Shown here: one piece after another, positions 34,456 to 47,729 of the stretch
Position numbering within the stretch: position 1 is the stretch's first letter
Layout: each line of letters opens with the position of its first letter
Source: Panopea generosa
Taxonomy: Eukaryota > Mollusca > Bivalvia > Adapedonta > Hiatellidae
DNA length: 64,000 bases
NCBI GenBank assembly: GCA_029582155.1
Contig: CM055898.1
Location: 27,101,245-27,165,244, forward strand
Reading direction: 5' to 3'
Made by a program: the position numbers and the translations under genes
Notes under the pieces: model-generated
Databases searched by the model: none
What the model saw: only the letters and a program-made list of their open reading frames with translations
Told to the model about the DNA's origin: nothing

Positions 34456-36961
34456 AATACAAGACGGAAAGTAGATCTTAACATTATTTTGTCAAAGAAT
34501 CCCAAGGTCGTCTTACAATCAAAGACTAACGCCAGGTATATGACTGTAAAATGGTTAACCTCCAACCATAAAGTATGTGAAACGTATTCTATAGATGAAT
34601 TTCAATATTCTCGATACCAAATTTTTAGGGTTTTTTTCTACAAACTTATTCGCAAATACTTTGAAATGTCGATATGCACAAAGGGGTCGAAATATAGATA
34701 TTATACGTAGGTAAAAGATTATTTTTTGATTTTCCAACAGAATAAATTTTTCGGTAACAGAGCGCATAATTTAATTGACAAGAAGCCAATAAGTGATTTA
34801 TGACCAAGTCGTACGCAACGTACAGTCTTTATTACCTTAAGACAAAATATCGTGATACGGTCATAATCAAACTATATAACCAAAGAACCCACTTTTGACG
34901 GTATATACATAATAAATCATTGGTAAGACACAAATACTTATATTCTTATTGTCTACAAAGAATGACTAAAACACTACAACTGCCGATTATTAAAAATAAT
35001 ACAGAAACAGTGTTTGTAATATCTTGTTTAGTCCTACAATCCTAGAAGATATATTCCAATGATGAAAACCTTAACCGAATGTCAAGTGTTTGTTTCGAAA
35101 GAAACTTGCAGTTTCTGCGTGAAGTGCGTGTCATCTGACCGATAGGTAACTCAGTTATTAGTACCGTCTTCAGTATCTGAACCGAGAGACTGTAAAGGTA
35201 TAACCTACCAACTATCTCCTCTCAGTGACTCAGCAAAATTCTTGCGCCTAGGAAATGAGGACTGTGTAAATTTGTTACGTAATTTTGTAAAAATGCTTAA
35301 AATAGTCAGGTTGTTTTTGTACATATGAGACCACTGGTACATTTTCATTAGTCCTGCCGAGTTTGGATGACATTTTATGATTTTGGGTAAAGTTATAACA
35401 TATTTGAAGATGCGGAGTGATACATGGCAACATATTGACAATAAATGTCGAAATGAAAGGGCGTCATCAAACCATGGATGTTGTGAAAAAGTCAACCTCA
35501 TGTTTTTTTCTGTATCTATTGAAACAAAAAGCTTTAAGAACCATTTTCAACGTGTTCAGTGATTCAGATGTGCATTTCTTTATATGTAGAAAAGTGCAAA
35601 ATCAATTGGAATGCGAGACGTGATCAAACCAATAATTACTGTCCTTTCATTACGTAGCTATATAAAGTTTCACCATGATATGAGTAGCAATTTTGTAGCC
35701 ATTTTCCTACTTTCTATAATAGTGCAATGCAGAACTTTGTCAACTAAACTGCCGTCTGCAGTGCTTTTAACTGCCGATTTGTCGCACAGAGTTAGCAAAA
35801 CATCAATTACCTAATCCCAGGCCTGTATTAACTAAAATATAGTCATTTATTTCAGTGGAAAACACTAGCACATATCTATGTAGGTCTGAATCACAGCGGA
35901 CTTGTCTGTATCAGTTACAATACTTAATGTTATAATGCCACATGTGAGGCTTGCTGTCTGTCTGGTCACAAATGATGATGTAACGGCCAGCTGCTGCAAG
36001 TTTTTTGCTTACAACAGAAAAGGTAAGGGATGTCACTATAGATATCACTGACTGTCTGCAAAAACATCAATGATTGACAATGCTTCTGCTGGATTTATTT
36101 TTATAGTAGTAATCGACAGAGACAGAGGATGGAAACTTAAAAAAATACATTAGAAGTAAGGGAATATACAAGAACGCATTTGTCATTTCACCAGAGAATT
36201 CAAGAGAAATAATAATAATATATGAGACAAAAGTATATATAGCTTTACAGAAGAAATATTCATATGTGTGACGTAACTCTTTCATTGAATTTGTTGTTTT
36301 AAACGCGCGTTTTAATCAACCCCTGCATAACGATTAGATGTTAAGGTAATATAAATTGCGTTTTATCCGTATTAAAGCTATACTCTTATCACAGGAAATA
36401 AAATCAGTTATCTAAAAATGTTATTTAAAACATTTTTCAATTAATATTGACTTTTTATAAGGACAAACGGTGAAAATCGGCAGAAAATCACGAACCGCTA
36501 GGGGGTGCTGTTGACGAGATTCTGCAGGATTATTTAAAAAAAAAATTAAAACAAAAAATGATACTTCATAGTATAAGTTTCAATATATTACGCTAGATGT
36601 AAAAAAATTCACGGAATGCCGCGAATTACCTTAAACTTGTACAAACTTTAATTTGATTTTCGTTGATGACAGTTTGGGATATTCGTCCAATTTAGAATAT
36701 TCGTCTCAATTTTGTTTAAGGCGATTTAAAATCCATTTATATTTTATTGTTGCAATTTGATAAAACTTTATGAATCATTGCATTGAATGTCACTTTATTA
36801 TCTAACTACAGACATTATGTTAATATGTTAATAATAATTTACTTCTCAAATTATTTTTCGAACCTTACGCAGCTTACACGTAGATTTCCTTGAGATAGTA
36901 CAGAAATTCATAGCACGATATGATTGACGATGGTTGTATTGAGATTTACCGTGAACATACA
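34456..36961. other. Noncoding stretch between inverted MITE copies
   Basis: Several 60-100-codon open frames occur (for example 35205-35501 minus and 35417-35623 plus), but overlapping frames on both strands and the lack of domains argue against genes. No arrays or RNA genes are seen. Confidence 0.4.
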
Positions 36962-37373
36962 GGCCTCACTACACAGTTCAATTTTGTTCTTTGTTCTATA
37001 TAAAATAAGGTCACTTTTCATAGCAGGAATGTATACACACATAAATATGCACAATAACTGGTAGGTTGTCCACGTTGATTTTTTAAAAGAGGGTGCAGTG
37101 ACACCATGAGTTTTTTTTGAAAAAAGAAGTCCTCAAATGCTCATAAATATATGCATATGTTGAAATCCTATGAAAATCACATTTTTAACACCAGTGATGA
37201 CTTATTGCAGTAGATGCTATGCCAACTTTTGCTCTACTCATCTGCAGCAAGAAATCACAGCCACTATGAACCATTTTGAAATTATTTCCTAACCAAAGTA
37301 CATATGCCTATTTTTTAAGAATAAGAATCTTGCTACCGTGTGAAAAAAGGGGGCGTAACTCTGTAGTGAGACG
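36962..37373 (-). mobile_element. MITE-like element, about 412 bp, inverted copy with the best-kept termini
   Basis: Plus-strand ends are 'ggcctcactacacagtt' (36962) and 'aactctgtagtgagacg' (to 37373), an imperfect terminal inverted repeat of about 17 bp. Internal words ('aaaatggttcatag', 'ttgctgcag', 'catcactggtgttaaaaa', 'tttatgagcatttgaggact', 'aacaaagaacaaaa' on its own strand) match the copy at 33514-33924. Confidence 0.75.
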
Positions 37374-37608
37374 CACAGTGGATGAAATCAGTTAAAGGAT
37401 AACACTTATTTATGATTGTAACAGCATACTCAGATAACACTAGAAGTCTGCCTGGGTAGAATCAGGGCTGGGTTCAGCACCTTTTAACAACAAACACGTT
37501 TAACGCCTGGTTCCCTAAAGCTGTCGCGTACTGCGTGCTAGTATGAGGTTAGGTCAAAGCCAAACGTTTAACCGAATGAACGCAGCCCTCTTCTGAGCAT
37601 ATGCGGAT
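37374..37608. other. Short unique stretch between MITE and satellite
   Basis: No features are recognised. It has slightly higher GC than its surroundings. Confidence 0.5.
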
Positions 37609-40600
37609 AAAGGACAACACATTACCGATGATCTACTAGTGGGCAACGCGCTCCGCATCAAGCATAAAGATGTCTACAATGTACAAGATTGTAACGTATG
37701 ACAAGAGGATGTAACAATTTGACAACACATTACCGATTATCTACCAGTGGGCAACGCGCTCCCCATCAATCATAAAGATGTCTACAATGTATAAGATTGT
37801 AACGTATGACAAGAGGATGTAACTATTTGACAACACATTACCGATGATCTACCAGTGGGCAACGCGCTTCGCATCAATCATAAAGATGTTTACAGTATAT
37901 AAGATTGTAACGTATGACAAGAGGATGTAACTATTGGACAACACATTACCGATGATCTACTAGTGGGCAACGCGCTCTGCATCAAGCATAAAGATGTCTA
38001 CAATGTATAAGATTGTAACGTATGACAAGAGGATGTAACTATTTGACAACACATTACCGATGATCTACTAGCAGGCAACGCGCTCCGCATCAAGCATAAA
38101 GATGTCTACAATGTACAAGATTGTAACGTATGACAAGAGGATGTAACAATTTGACAACACATTACCGATTATCTACCAGTGGGCAACGCGCTCCCCATCA
38201 ATCATAAAGATGTCTACAATGTATAAGATTGTAACGTATGACAAGAGGATGTAACTATTTGACAACACATTACCGATGATCTACCAGTGGGCAACGCGCT
38301 TCGCATCAATCATAAAGATGTTTACAGTATATAAGATTGTAACGTATGACAAGAGGATGTAACTATTGGACAACACATTACCGATGATCTACTAGTGGGC
38401 AACGCGCTCTGCATCAAGCATAAAGATGTCTACAATGTATAAGATTGTAACGTATGACAAGAGGATGTAACTATTTGACAACACATTACCGATGATCTAC
38501 CAGTGGGCAACGCGCTCCGCATCAAGCATAAAGATGTTTACAGTATATAAGATTGTAACGTATGACAAGAGGATGTAACTATTTGACAACACATTACCGA
38601 TGATCTACCAGTGGGTAACGCGCTCCGCATCAAGCATAAAGATGTTTACAGTATATAAGATTGTAACGTATGACAAGAGGATGTAACTATTGGACAACAC
38701 ATTACCAATGATCTACTAGTGGGCAACGCGCTCTGCATCAAGCATAAAGATGTCTACAATGTATAAGATTGTAACGTATGACAAGAGGATGTAACTATTT
38801 GACAACACATTACCGATGATCTACCAGTGGGCAACGCGCTCCGCATCAAGCATAAAGATGTTTACAGTATATAAGATTGTAACGTATGACAAGAGGATGT
38901 AACTATTTGACAACACATTACCGATGATCTACCAGTGGGTAACGCGCTCCGCATCAAGCATAAAGATGTTTACAGTATATAAGATTGTAACGTATGACAA
39001 GAGGATGTAACTATTTGACAACACATTACCGATGATCTACCAGTGGGCAACGCGCTCCGCATCAAGCATAAAGATGTTTACAGTATATAAGATTGTAACG
39101 TATGACAAGAAGATGTAACTATTGGACAACACATTACCAATGCTCTACTAGTGGGCAACGCGCTTCGCATCAATCATAAAGATGTCTACAATGTATAAGA
39201 TTGTAACGTATGACAAGAGGATGTAACTATTTGACAACACATTAACGATGATCTACCAGTGGGCAACGCGCTCCGCATCAAGCATAAAGATGTTTACAGT
39301 ATATAAGATTGTAACGTATGACAAGAGGATGTAACTATTTGACAACACATTACCGATGATCTACCAGTGGGTAACGCGCTCCGCATCAAGCATAAAGATG
39401 TTTACAGTATATAAGATTGTAACGTATGACAAGAGGATGTAACTATTTGACAACACATTACCGATGATCTACCAGTGGGCAACGCGCTCCGCATCAAGCA
39501 TAAAGATGTTTACAGTATATAAGATTGTAACGTATGACAAGAGGATGTAACTATTGGACAACACATTACCAATGCTCTACTAGTGGGCAACGCGCTCTGC
39601 ATCAATCATAAAGATGTCTACAATGTATAAGATTGTAACGTATGACAAGAGGATGTAACTATTTGACAACACATTACCGATGATCTACCAGTGGGCAACG
39701 CGCTCTGCATCAAGCATAAAGATGTTTACAGTATATAAGATTGTAACGTATGACAAGAGGATGTAACTATTGGACAACACATTACCGGTGATCTACTAGC
39801 GGGCAACGTGCTCCGCATCAAACATAAAGATGTCTACAATGTATAAGATTGTAACGTATGACAAGAGGATGTAACTATTGGACAACACATTACCGATGAT
39901 CTACCAGTGGGCAACGCGCTCTGCATCAATCATAAAGATGTCTACAATGTTTAAGATTGTAACGTATGACAAGAGGATGTAACTATTTGACAACACATTA
40001 CCGATGATCTGTCAGTGGGCAACGCGCTCCGCATCAAGCATAAAGATGTTTACAGTATATAAGATTGTAACGTATGACAAGAGGATGTAACTATTGGACA
40101 ACACATTACCGGTGATCTACTAGCGGGCAACGTGCTCCGCATCAAGCATAAAGATGTCTACAATGTATAAGATTGTAACGTATGACAAGAGGATGTAACT
40201 ATTGGACAACACATTACCGATGATCTACCAGTGGGCAACGCGCTCTGCATCAATCATAAAGATGTCTACAATGTTTAAGATTGTAACGTATGACAAGAGG
40301 ATGTAACTATTTGACAACACATTACCGATGATCTACCAGTGGGCAACGCGCTCCGCATCAAGCATAAAGATGTTTACAGTATATAAGATTGTAACGTATG
40401 ACAAGAGGATGTAACTATTGGACAACACATTACCAATGCTCTACTAGTGGGCAACGTGCTCCGCATCAAGCATAAAGATGTCTACAATGTATAAGATTGT
40501 AACGTATGACAAGAGGATGTAACTATTGGACAACACATTACCAATGATCTACTAGTGGGCAACGTGCTCCGCATCAATCATAAATATGTCTACAATGTAT

Positions 40601-41728
40601 AAGATTGTAACGTATGACAAGAGGATGTAACTATTTGACAATACATTACCGATGATCTACTAGTGGGCAACGTGCTCCGCATCAAGCATAAATATGTCTA
40701 CAATGTATAAGATTGTAACGTATGACAAGAGGATGTAACTATTGGACAACACATTACCGATGATCTACCAGTGGGCAACGTGCTCCGCATCAAGCATAAA
40801 GATGTCTACAATGTATAAGATTGTAACGTATGACAAGAGGATGTAACTATTGGACAACACATTACCAATGATCTACTAGTGGGCAACGTGCTCCGCATCA
40901 ATCATAAATATGTCTACAATGTATAAGATTGTAACGTATGACAAGAGGATGTAACTATTGGACAACACATTACCGATGATCTACTAGTGGGCGACGCGCT
41001 CCGCATCAAGCATAAAGATGTCTACAACGTATAAGATTGTAACGTATGACAAGAGGATGTAACTATTGGACAACACATTACCAATGATCTGTCAGTGAGC
41101 AACGCGCTCCGCATCAATCATAAATATGTCTACAATGTATAAGATTGTAACGTATGACAAGAGGATGTAACTATTGGACAACACATTATCGATGATCTGT
41201 CAGTGGGCAACGCGCTTCGCATCAATCATATAGATGTCTACAATATATAAATTGTAACATATGACAAGAGGGTGTAACTATTGGACAACACATTACCGAT
41301 GATGTACCAGTGGGCAACGCGCTCCGCATCAATCATAAAGATGTCAACAATGTATAAGATTGTAACGTATGACAAGAGAATGTAACTTTTGGACAATACA
41401 TTACCGATGATCTACCAGCGGGCAACGCGCTCCGCATCAATCATAAAGATGTCTACAATGTTTAAGATTGTAACGTATGACAAGAGGATGTAATTATTGG
41501 ATAACACATTACCGATGATATACCTGTGGGCAACGCGCTCCGCATCAATCATAAATATGTCTACAATGTATAAGATTGTAACGTATGACAAGAGAATGTA
41601 ACGTTTGGACAATACATTACCGATGATCTACCAGCGGGCAACGCGCTCCGCATCAATGATAAAGATGTCTACAGTATATAACATTGTAACGTATGACAAA
41701 AGAATATAACTTTTGGACAATACATTTG
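37609..41728. repeat. Satellite array, 108-bp unit, about 38 copies, with higher-order repeats
   Basis: 'acaacacattaccgatgatc' recurs every 108 bases (37621, 37729, 37837 and on). The consensus includes 'gtgggcaacgcgctccgcat', 'cataaagatgt.tac', 'ataagattgtaacgtatgac' and 'aagaggatgtaact'. Two unit types alternate ('gtctacaatgtataag' and 'gtttacagtatataag'). A four-unit block of 432 bp at 37613-38044 is nearly repeated at 38045-38476. Units are most diverged at the right edge (from about 41220), as expected where homogenisation is weak. Confidence 0.97.
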
Positions 41729-41729
41729 C

Positions 41730-41895
41730 ATTGCATAATTAAATTCGTTTATAATAAACAAAACTAAAGTAATAAATAACAACTTAACATGACATAAAAT
41801 CTTGCATAATTAAATTCGTTCACGATTAACACAAATATTAATGTATTATTACTTCACACGAAATCAAATCTTGTACAATTAAATTCGTTTACAGT
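41730..41895. repeat. Short tandem repeat, unit about 67-69 bp, 3 copies
   Basis: 'cataattaaattcgttta', 'cataattaaattcgttca' and 'acaattaaattcgttta' occur near 41735, 41803 and 41873, abutting the end of the 108-bp satellite. Confidence 0.75.
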
Positions 41896-42054
41896 TACCC
41901 AAGAAGGGATCATAAACTTCGTGATTTACTGCTGGAGAACTCAAAATGAAATGCAGACCACTTATTTAGAAGATAATCGTTATATATTTAAACCGGCGCT
42001 TCCCCTTCACGCGAGACCTTTCATTTACAGCGACATTAAGACTTTCAAAATTAT

Positions 42055-42245
42055 AGTGGCGGCGTGCGGGTACGTACGTGTTCGCTAGTATGTGAATTAT
42101 ATATAGATATTGTGTCTATGGTTTGCATTATAGTTTGGCGCGCTCACCACAATCTGGTCTGTACATTTATGTCTGGTTGTTCACAAATAATTATCTCCAT
42201 AAATATAAATATATGTGTATCACACATTGTTGATATGCATCTGAA
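42055..42245. repeat. Dispersed repeat related to the fold-back at 9011-9205
   Basis: 'gtttgcattatagtttggcg', 'cgctcaccacaatctggtct' and 'ttcacaaataattatctcca' match both arms of the fold-back at 9045-9205, in single-arm form. Confidence 0.55.
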
Positions 42246-44164
42246 AATATCCCAAAAATCGGAGATTCCGTTGTTGTGATTTCATTTTTCTTACTTTATG
42301 AAATAAAATACATATCATTTCACTGTGTCTTCATGATCCAACGGGTTTCTAATTATGTCCTTAACTGGATCCTTCTCATTTAAAACTATCCGTTCATGTA
42401 TGTAAAGTGTCCGTATCTCCATATATATATATATATATATTGTATAACATATTTTAGAAATATATATCGTTCAAACTTACCACTAACACCGTTTCAATAA
42501 TTGAAAAAGTTGAATAATTCAGGTGATAATATTGTTATTATTCTCTGAATTTGCATTATTTTATTTTTGAACTTCAAATATATAAAACAATTAAATCGTT
42601 GATTCTGATAATAAACTTTCGACTGAGGGACAGTAACAATAAACATAACTGACAATGTCATTAAACCAAATGTTTTTTTATCGCGTTCCAACTGAAATAT
42701 TGTCAGTTTCCCTTTTTCGAAAACACTTTCTGACAAGAACCAATAATTCCTAAATTTTGAAAATTATTAACCACGTGTACACATTTGAGATCAAAAGCGA
42801 TCATGTACCATTTCTTAATCGATCATGCATATTGAGCTGGTTGCCCACGCAAGTGCCTAATTATTGCAATAACGAAATAAGTCAAATGATATGTTCTTGT
42901 TTATGACGGATCTAGGCGAATTCCCGATAACAATTCGGAGAATATTTATTGCACATGTCAAAGAATGAGACATCAAAACACAGCGGCAAGAGGAACGTAG
43001 TTCTTCTTTCAAATAATAATATTTTTCCAATATTAATCAACAAAAATTGCGTTTTGTATAGATTAAGCAACGACTTTGTTAAGAAATTAAACATACGTAC
43101 ATGCTTTTGGATAAGATGACATAATACCATATAGAGACGCAATACTCTTTTGTATAATTATCAAACAGGACTGTTTTCTCATTCCTCTCAATTATACTTT
43201 CTTGTGTGTGTGTTTTTCTTGAATCCCACTAAGATATATCCCCCTTTCCTTAGAAAAGTGTGATGTCATACTAACACGTGATTTTGTATGAGTGTGTGGA
43301 TTATAAGTCGACTCTAAAGTGAAATCTCTCACAACGGTTAAATGGTAGAGGTGTTTTATATGGTATTTTGTTATGATAAATTACCGTTATAATTATTATT
43401 TATAATACTGTTTATAACTCGATCATATATATGCCATAATAAGGCAGATCTGACATATTAACTCGAAATAGTGTGTTTTCGAGCAAGTAAGTATAGTCGT
43501 AAACATATTAAAAAGTGTATATATCCTGATTTATAGTTTAGTTTAAATAAAACACAAATGTCGTTAAACTGTTTTAATTCAAAGAAGAAAGAGTACTGAT
43601 AGAACTGGGTCCGATATCACTTATTATATCAGGTTGAGATGTACTCAACCCGAAAATTTTAATTTCTCTAAATGATTACTTTAACCCTTTACACATGAAA
43701 TGACCACACAGAATTGAACTCAAAACAAATCCTTACTCTTTTGTAAAAGATAACATGCAAAAGTATCAGTGTAAATCAAGTTATAGCATTTAAAAGATTT
43801 GATCTGAGGAAAATCGCAAGTTGAGATGTTTAGTTAAACCGGGGTCTGTTCATTTATTGATTGACATTCTGTTTCCATGTAACCCACATAACAACGCACT
43901 TAGTTCAAAAATATTAGTTCATTATCATACTTCACGCAAAACACTTATATTAAGGTACATGTATAAGCAGCCCAAGTTCTGTTGTGAAGGGAACATTTCA
44001 ACGGTTTGTCATACATAGAAATACCCAATAAAAGAAAACAAAATTACACTGTACTAACATCTGCAGTGCCAAAATATTATTACAAAAGTAGGGTCAATGG
44101 GTTTATCCAACGGATTTGTTTCAGTCTGTGTACAATGTTGACAAAGTGATAGTAAGCATAAACA
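42246..44164. other. AT-rich noncoding stretch with a (TA)n run
   Basis: A (TA)n microsatellite occupies about 42419-42441. No other supported feature is seen; ORFs of 65-80 codons here have no recognisable domains. Confidence 0.45.
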
Positions 44165-46185
44165 AGAAATGTCACTAGTAAATGTTGCATGCCCCCCAGA
44201 TGGAATGTGAAAATTACTATATATTTTATAAGAGGTAGCGATGCATCCATGAATAGCAAGAGTCATGGACTGATGTTTCAGACTTGGCACACACTTTCAT
44301 AGGTCTTTTTTATTTAGGGTGTGACTTTGACCTTTGTGTAACCTTGACCATGACATCTAATGTAAAGGTCTGGGTTATTTTACAGGTAAATGCAGGTGAC
44401 ACATCATCATGACATGTTGATCACTTGTTTCAAGCTATTTTAAAATCCCTCCATGTATAACTAAGTTACAGACCAGAAATGAATTATCAAACAAACTGAA
44501 AGTGTGACCTTGAGCTATGAGGTAAGGTTCTAGGTCTTAACGCGACAGTTTGTCATGTGATTTGATCAATTGATAAATTAAGCCAAGTGTTTATAAAATC
44601 CATCCATGTATGATAAAGTTACAAACTGGACTTAAAATCTCAAACAGACTCAAAAGTGTTCTTGAACAAACCCAAAATGTGACATTGGCCTTTGCTGTAC
44701 GGGTCTGGGTCTTACGTGCGACACTTCTTCATGTCAAATTGATCAACTCGGCCAAGTGTTTTTGAAATTTATCAATAGGTGACAAAGTTACAGGCCGGAC
44801 ATGAAATCTCAAACAGACTAAAAGTGTTGCCAAACAAAGTTAAATTTTGATCTTGATCTTTGAAGTTTGAGTCTGAGTGTAACGCGTGACATGTCACCAT
44901 GTTATGTTGATCATTTTTGGCAAGTATTTATAAAATCAATCTATTCATGGGCCGGTCAGGAAATCTCACACAGACTCAAAGTGTTGTCAAACAAACTCAA
45001 AGTGTGACCTTAACTTACGGGTACGGGTTTGGTCTGACACATGACACGTCGTCATGTCATGACGGTAAATTTAGCTAAGTGTTTTTTAAATTTATCCAAA
45101 GGTGACAAAATAACAGACCGCACACAAAATCTCAAGCAAACTAAAAGTGTCGTCAAACAAAGTTAATTTTGACCTTGACATTTGCCGTAAAACACCATTC
45201 ATTCATTCATTGAAGTGGGAGTCTTGGTGTTATGCGCGGCGCGTCATCATGTTATGTTGATCATTTGTAACAAGTATTTATAAATAATCATTTATGCATG
45301 ACAAAGTTACAGGCCGGATACGAAATCTCATACAGATTCAAAGTGTTGTCAAACAAGCTCAAATCGTGACCGTGACCTATGAGATACAGGTGTGGGTCTT
45401 TCGCGTGACATGTCGTCCTGTCATGCTGATGAATTAAGCAAAATATTTTTGAAATTTATCCATAGGTGACAAAGTAACAGACTGGACCCGAAATCTCAAG
45501 CAGACTAAAAGTGTCGTCAAACAAAGTTAAATTGTACCTTGACCTTTGAAGAGGGAGTCTGGGTGTTACGCGCGACACGTCGTCATGTTTTGTTGATAAT
45601 TTTTAGCAAGTATTTATAAAATTCATCTATGCATGACAAAGTTAAAGGACGAACACGAAATCTCATACAGACTCAAAGTGTTGTCAAACAAAGTTAAAAT
45701 GAGACCTTGACATTTTAGGTACAGGTGTTGGTCTTACACGTGACACGTCGTCATGTCATGCTGACAAATTGAGCCACGTGTATTTGAAATTTATCCAAAG
45801 GTGAAAAAGTTACAGACCGGACACGAAATCTCAAACACACTGAAAGTGTTGTCAAACAAAGTTAAATTGTAACCTTGCCTTTTAAATGGGAGTCTGGGTG
45901 TTATGCGCGACACGTCGTCATGTTATGTTGATCCTTTGTAGAAGGTATTTATAAAATCCATCAATGCATGCCATAGTCACAGGCCAGACAGGAAGTCTCG
46001 CACAGACTCAAAGTGCTGTCGAACAAACTCAAAATGTGACCTTGACTTTTGAGATACAGGTGTGGGTCTTACTCGCGACACGATGTCATGTTATGTTGAT
46101 CATTTGTAGAAAGTATTAACAAAATCAATCAATGCATGACAAAGTTACAGGCCGAACACAAAAAGAACGGATGGACAGATGGACG
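44165..46185 (+). mobile_element. Repeat element with ~170-bp internal tandem units, longest copy
   Basis: It belongs to the same family as 9535-11004, with the start 'agaaatgtcactagtaaatg' and the end 'gatggacagatggacgctgc'. About 10 degenerate internal units carry variants of 'tgaccttgacctttga' and 'atgacaaagttacaggccgg'. A stray 'attcattcattcatt' interrupts one unit near 45190. The element is noncoding. Confidence 0.65.
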
Positions 46186-46465
46186 CTGCGATTAAATAAT
46201 TTATTCATATCCCAGTTCCTAAGCATCATTTTTTCTAAATTCTGCTTATGTGTAAACTTGACAAAATGAAAGAAGTCGACTTCAAAACTTATGTATTTAA
46301 AACTCCAATTTTCAAGCATAATTTATTTTCTTAATTCAATCATGACAATGCTTTCAGAATGTTCCAAATATAAATACATTTAATCACAAGATGACCTTTA
46401 CAATGTTTATTAAGTAGTAATAAGGATTATTTATCACCGCCATTGTGTGAATACACACGGTAGTT

Positions 46466-47729
46466 ATACCCCCGACAAACGAAGTTTTGAGGGGGTATAT
46501 TGGAGTCACCCTGAGGTCGGTCTGTCGGTCTGTCGGTCTGTCCGTTGCAATTTTCCTTGTCCGGAGCATCACTTGAAAAGTACTGGATGGAATTTCATCA
46601 AACGCCATACAATGGTAGAATATAATGAGAGGAAGTGCAGTGTACAAGAAACATAGCTCTATTCTTGCTAATTACAGAGTTATTGCCCTTTGATATTTTT
46701 TCTTGTCCGGAGCATAACTTGAAAAGTACCTGATGGAATTTCATCAAGCTTCATACAATGGTAGAATATAATGAGAGGAAGTGCAGTGTACAGGAAACAT
46801 AACTATATTCTTGCTAATTACAGAGTTATTGCCCTTTGATATATTTCCCTTGTCTGGAGCATTACTTTTAAAGTACTGGATGGAATTTCATCAAACTTCA
46901 TACAATGGCATAATATAATTAGAGAAAAGTGCAGTGTATAAGAAACATAACTCTATTATTGCTAATTACAGAGTTATTGCCCTTTGATATTTTTTCTTGT
47001 CCGGAGCATAACTTGAAAAGTACCTGATGGAATTTCATCAAGCTTCATACAATGGTAGAATATAATAAGAGGAAGTGCAGTGTACAAGAAACATAACTCT
47101 ATTCTTGCTAATTACAGAGTTATTGCCCTTTGATATATTTCCCTTGTCCGGAGCATTACTTTTAAAGTACTGGATGGAATTTCATCAAACTTCATACAAT
47201 GGTAGAATGAAATGACAGGAAGTGCATTGTACAGGTAACATAACTCTATTCTTGCTGATTACAGAGTTATTGCCCTTTGATATATTTCCCTTGTCTGGTG
47301 CAGTACTTTTAAAGTACTTTTAAAGCCATCAGTGATAACAGTTTAATAAAGTTCATGAAAGAACCAAGTTGATGAATACATGGGGTTCGAGCAAAGCAGG
47401 TTCGATATTGTATTCCTAGTGCTCTTGTTTGTTTCTTATCCATAAAATTGTTGTCCCTCAACATAACTCGAAAAAGTATAACATTTATTGATTGCCATGA
47501 AAGCTTGTACACTGCACAATAATTAAAAAGACCGTTTTTAATTTTAACAAAACCATAAAAAAATTAACAATACAAAAAAACTCAATCCATAACATTCTCT
47601 TTTATTAAGAATTTTTTTTGTCTGGAGCATAACTTTAAAACTATTGGATATAATTCTCCATACAATGGTTAACCATTTTCTATCATGTCGGCGTTCGGGG
47701 GTATTCATCACCTTCAGTGATAGGTCTAG
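46466..47729 (+). mobile_element. Helitron-like non-autonomous element with 147-bp internal repeats
   Basis: A 5' hairpin forms from 'ataccccc' (46466) and 'gggggtat' (46491-46498), followed by ggtctgtc repeats. Internal units starting 'cttgtccggagcat' occur at about 46559, 46705, 46852, 46999, 47146 and 47293, so the period is 147 bp. The 3' end has the hairpin atcac-cttca-gtgat (47707-47721), then CTAG at 47726-47729 followed by T, as in Helitron 3' termini. There is no Rep/helicase ORF. The family is, to my memory, very abundant in bivalves. The exact 5' border is uncertain. Confidence 0.55.

Noticed and set aside
33514..37373. A single 3.9-kb transposon with 410-bp terminal inverted repeats
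   Set aside because: Each 'arm' has its own terminal inverted repeats and a third partial copy exists alone at 526-723, so two separate small elements are more likely.
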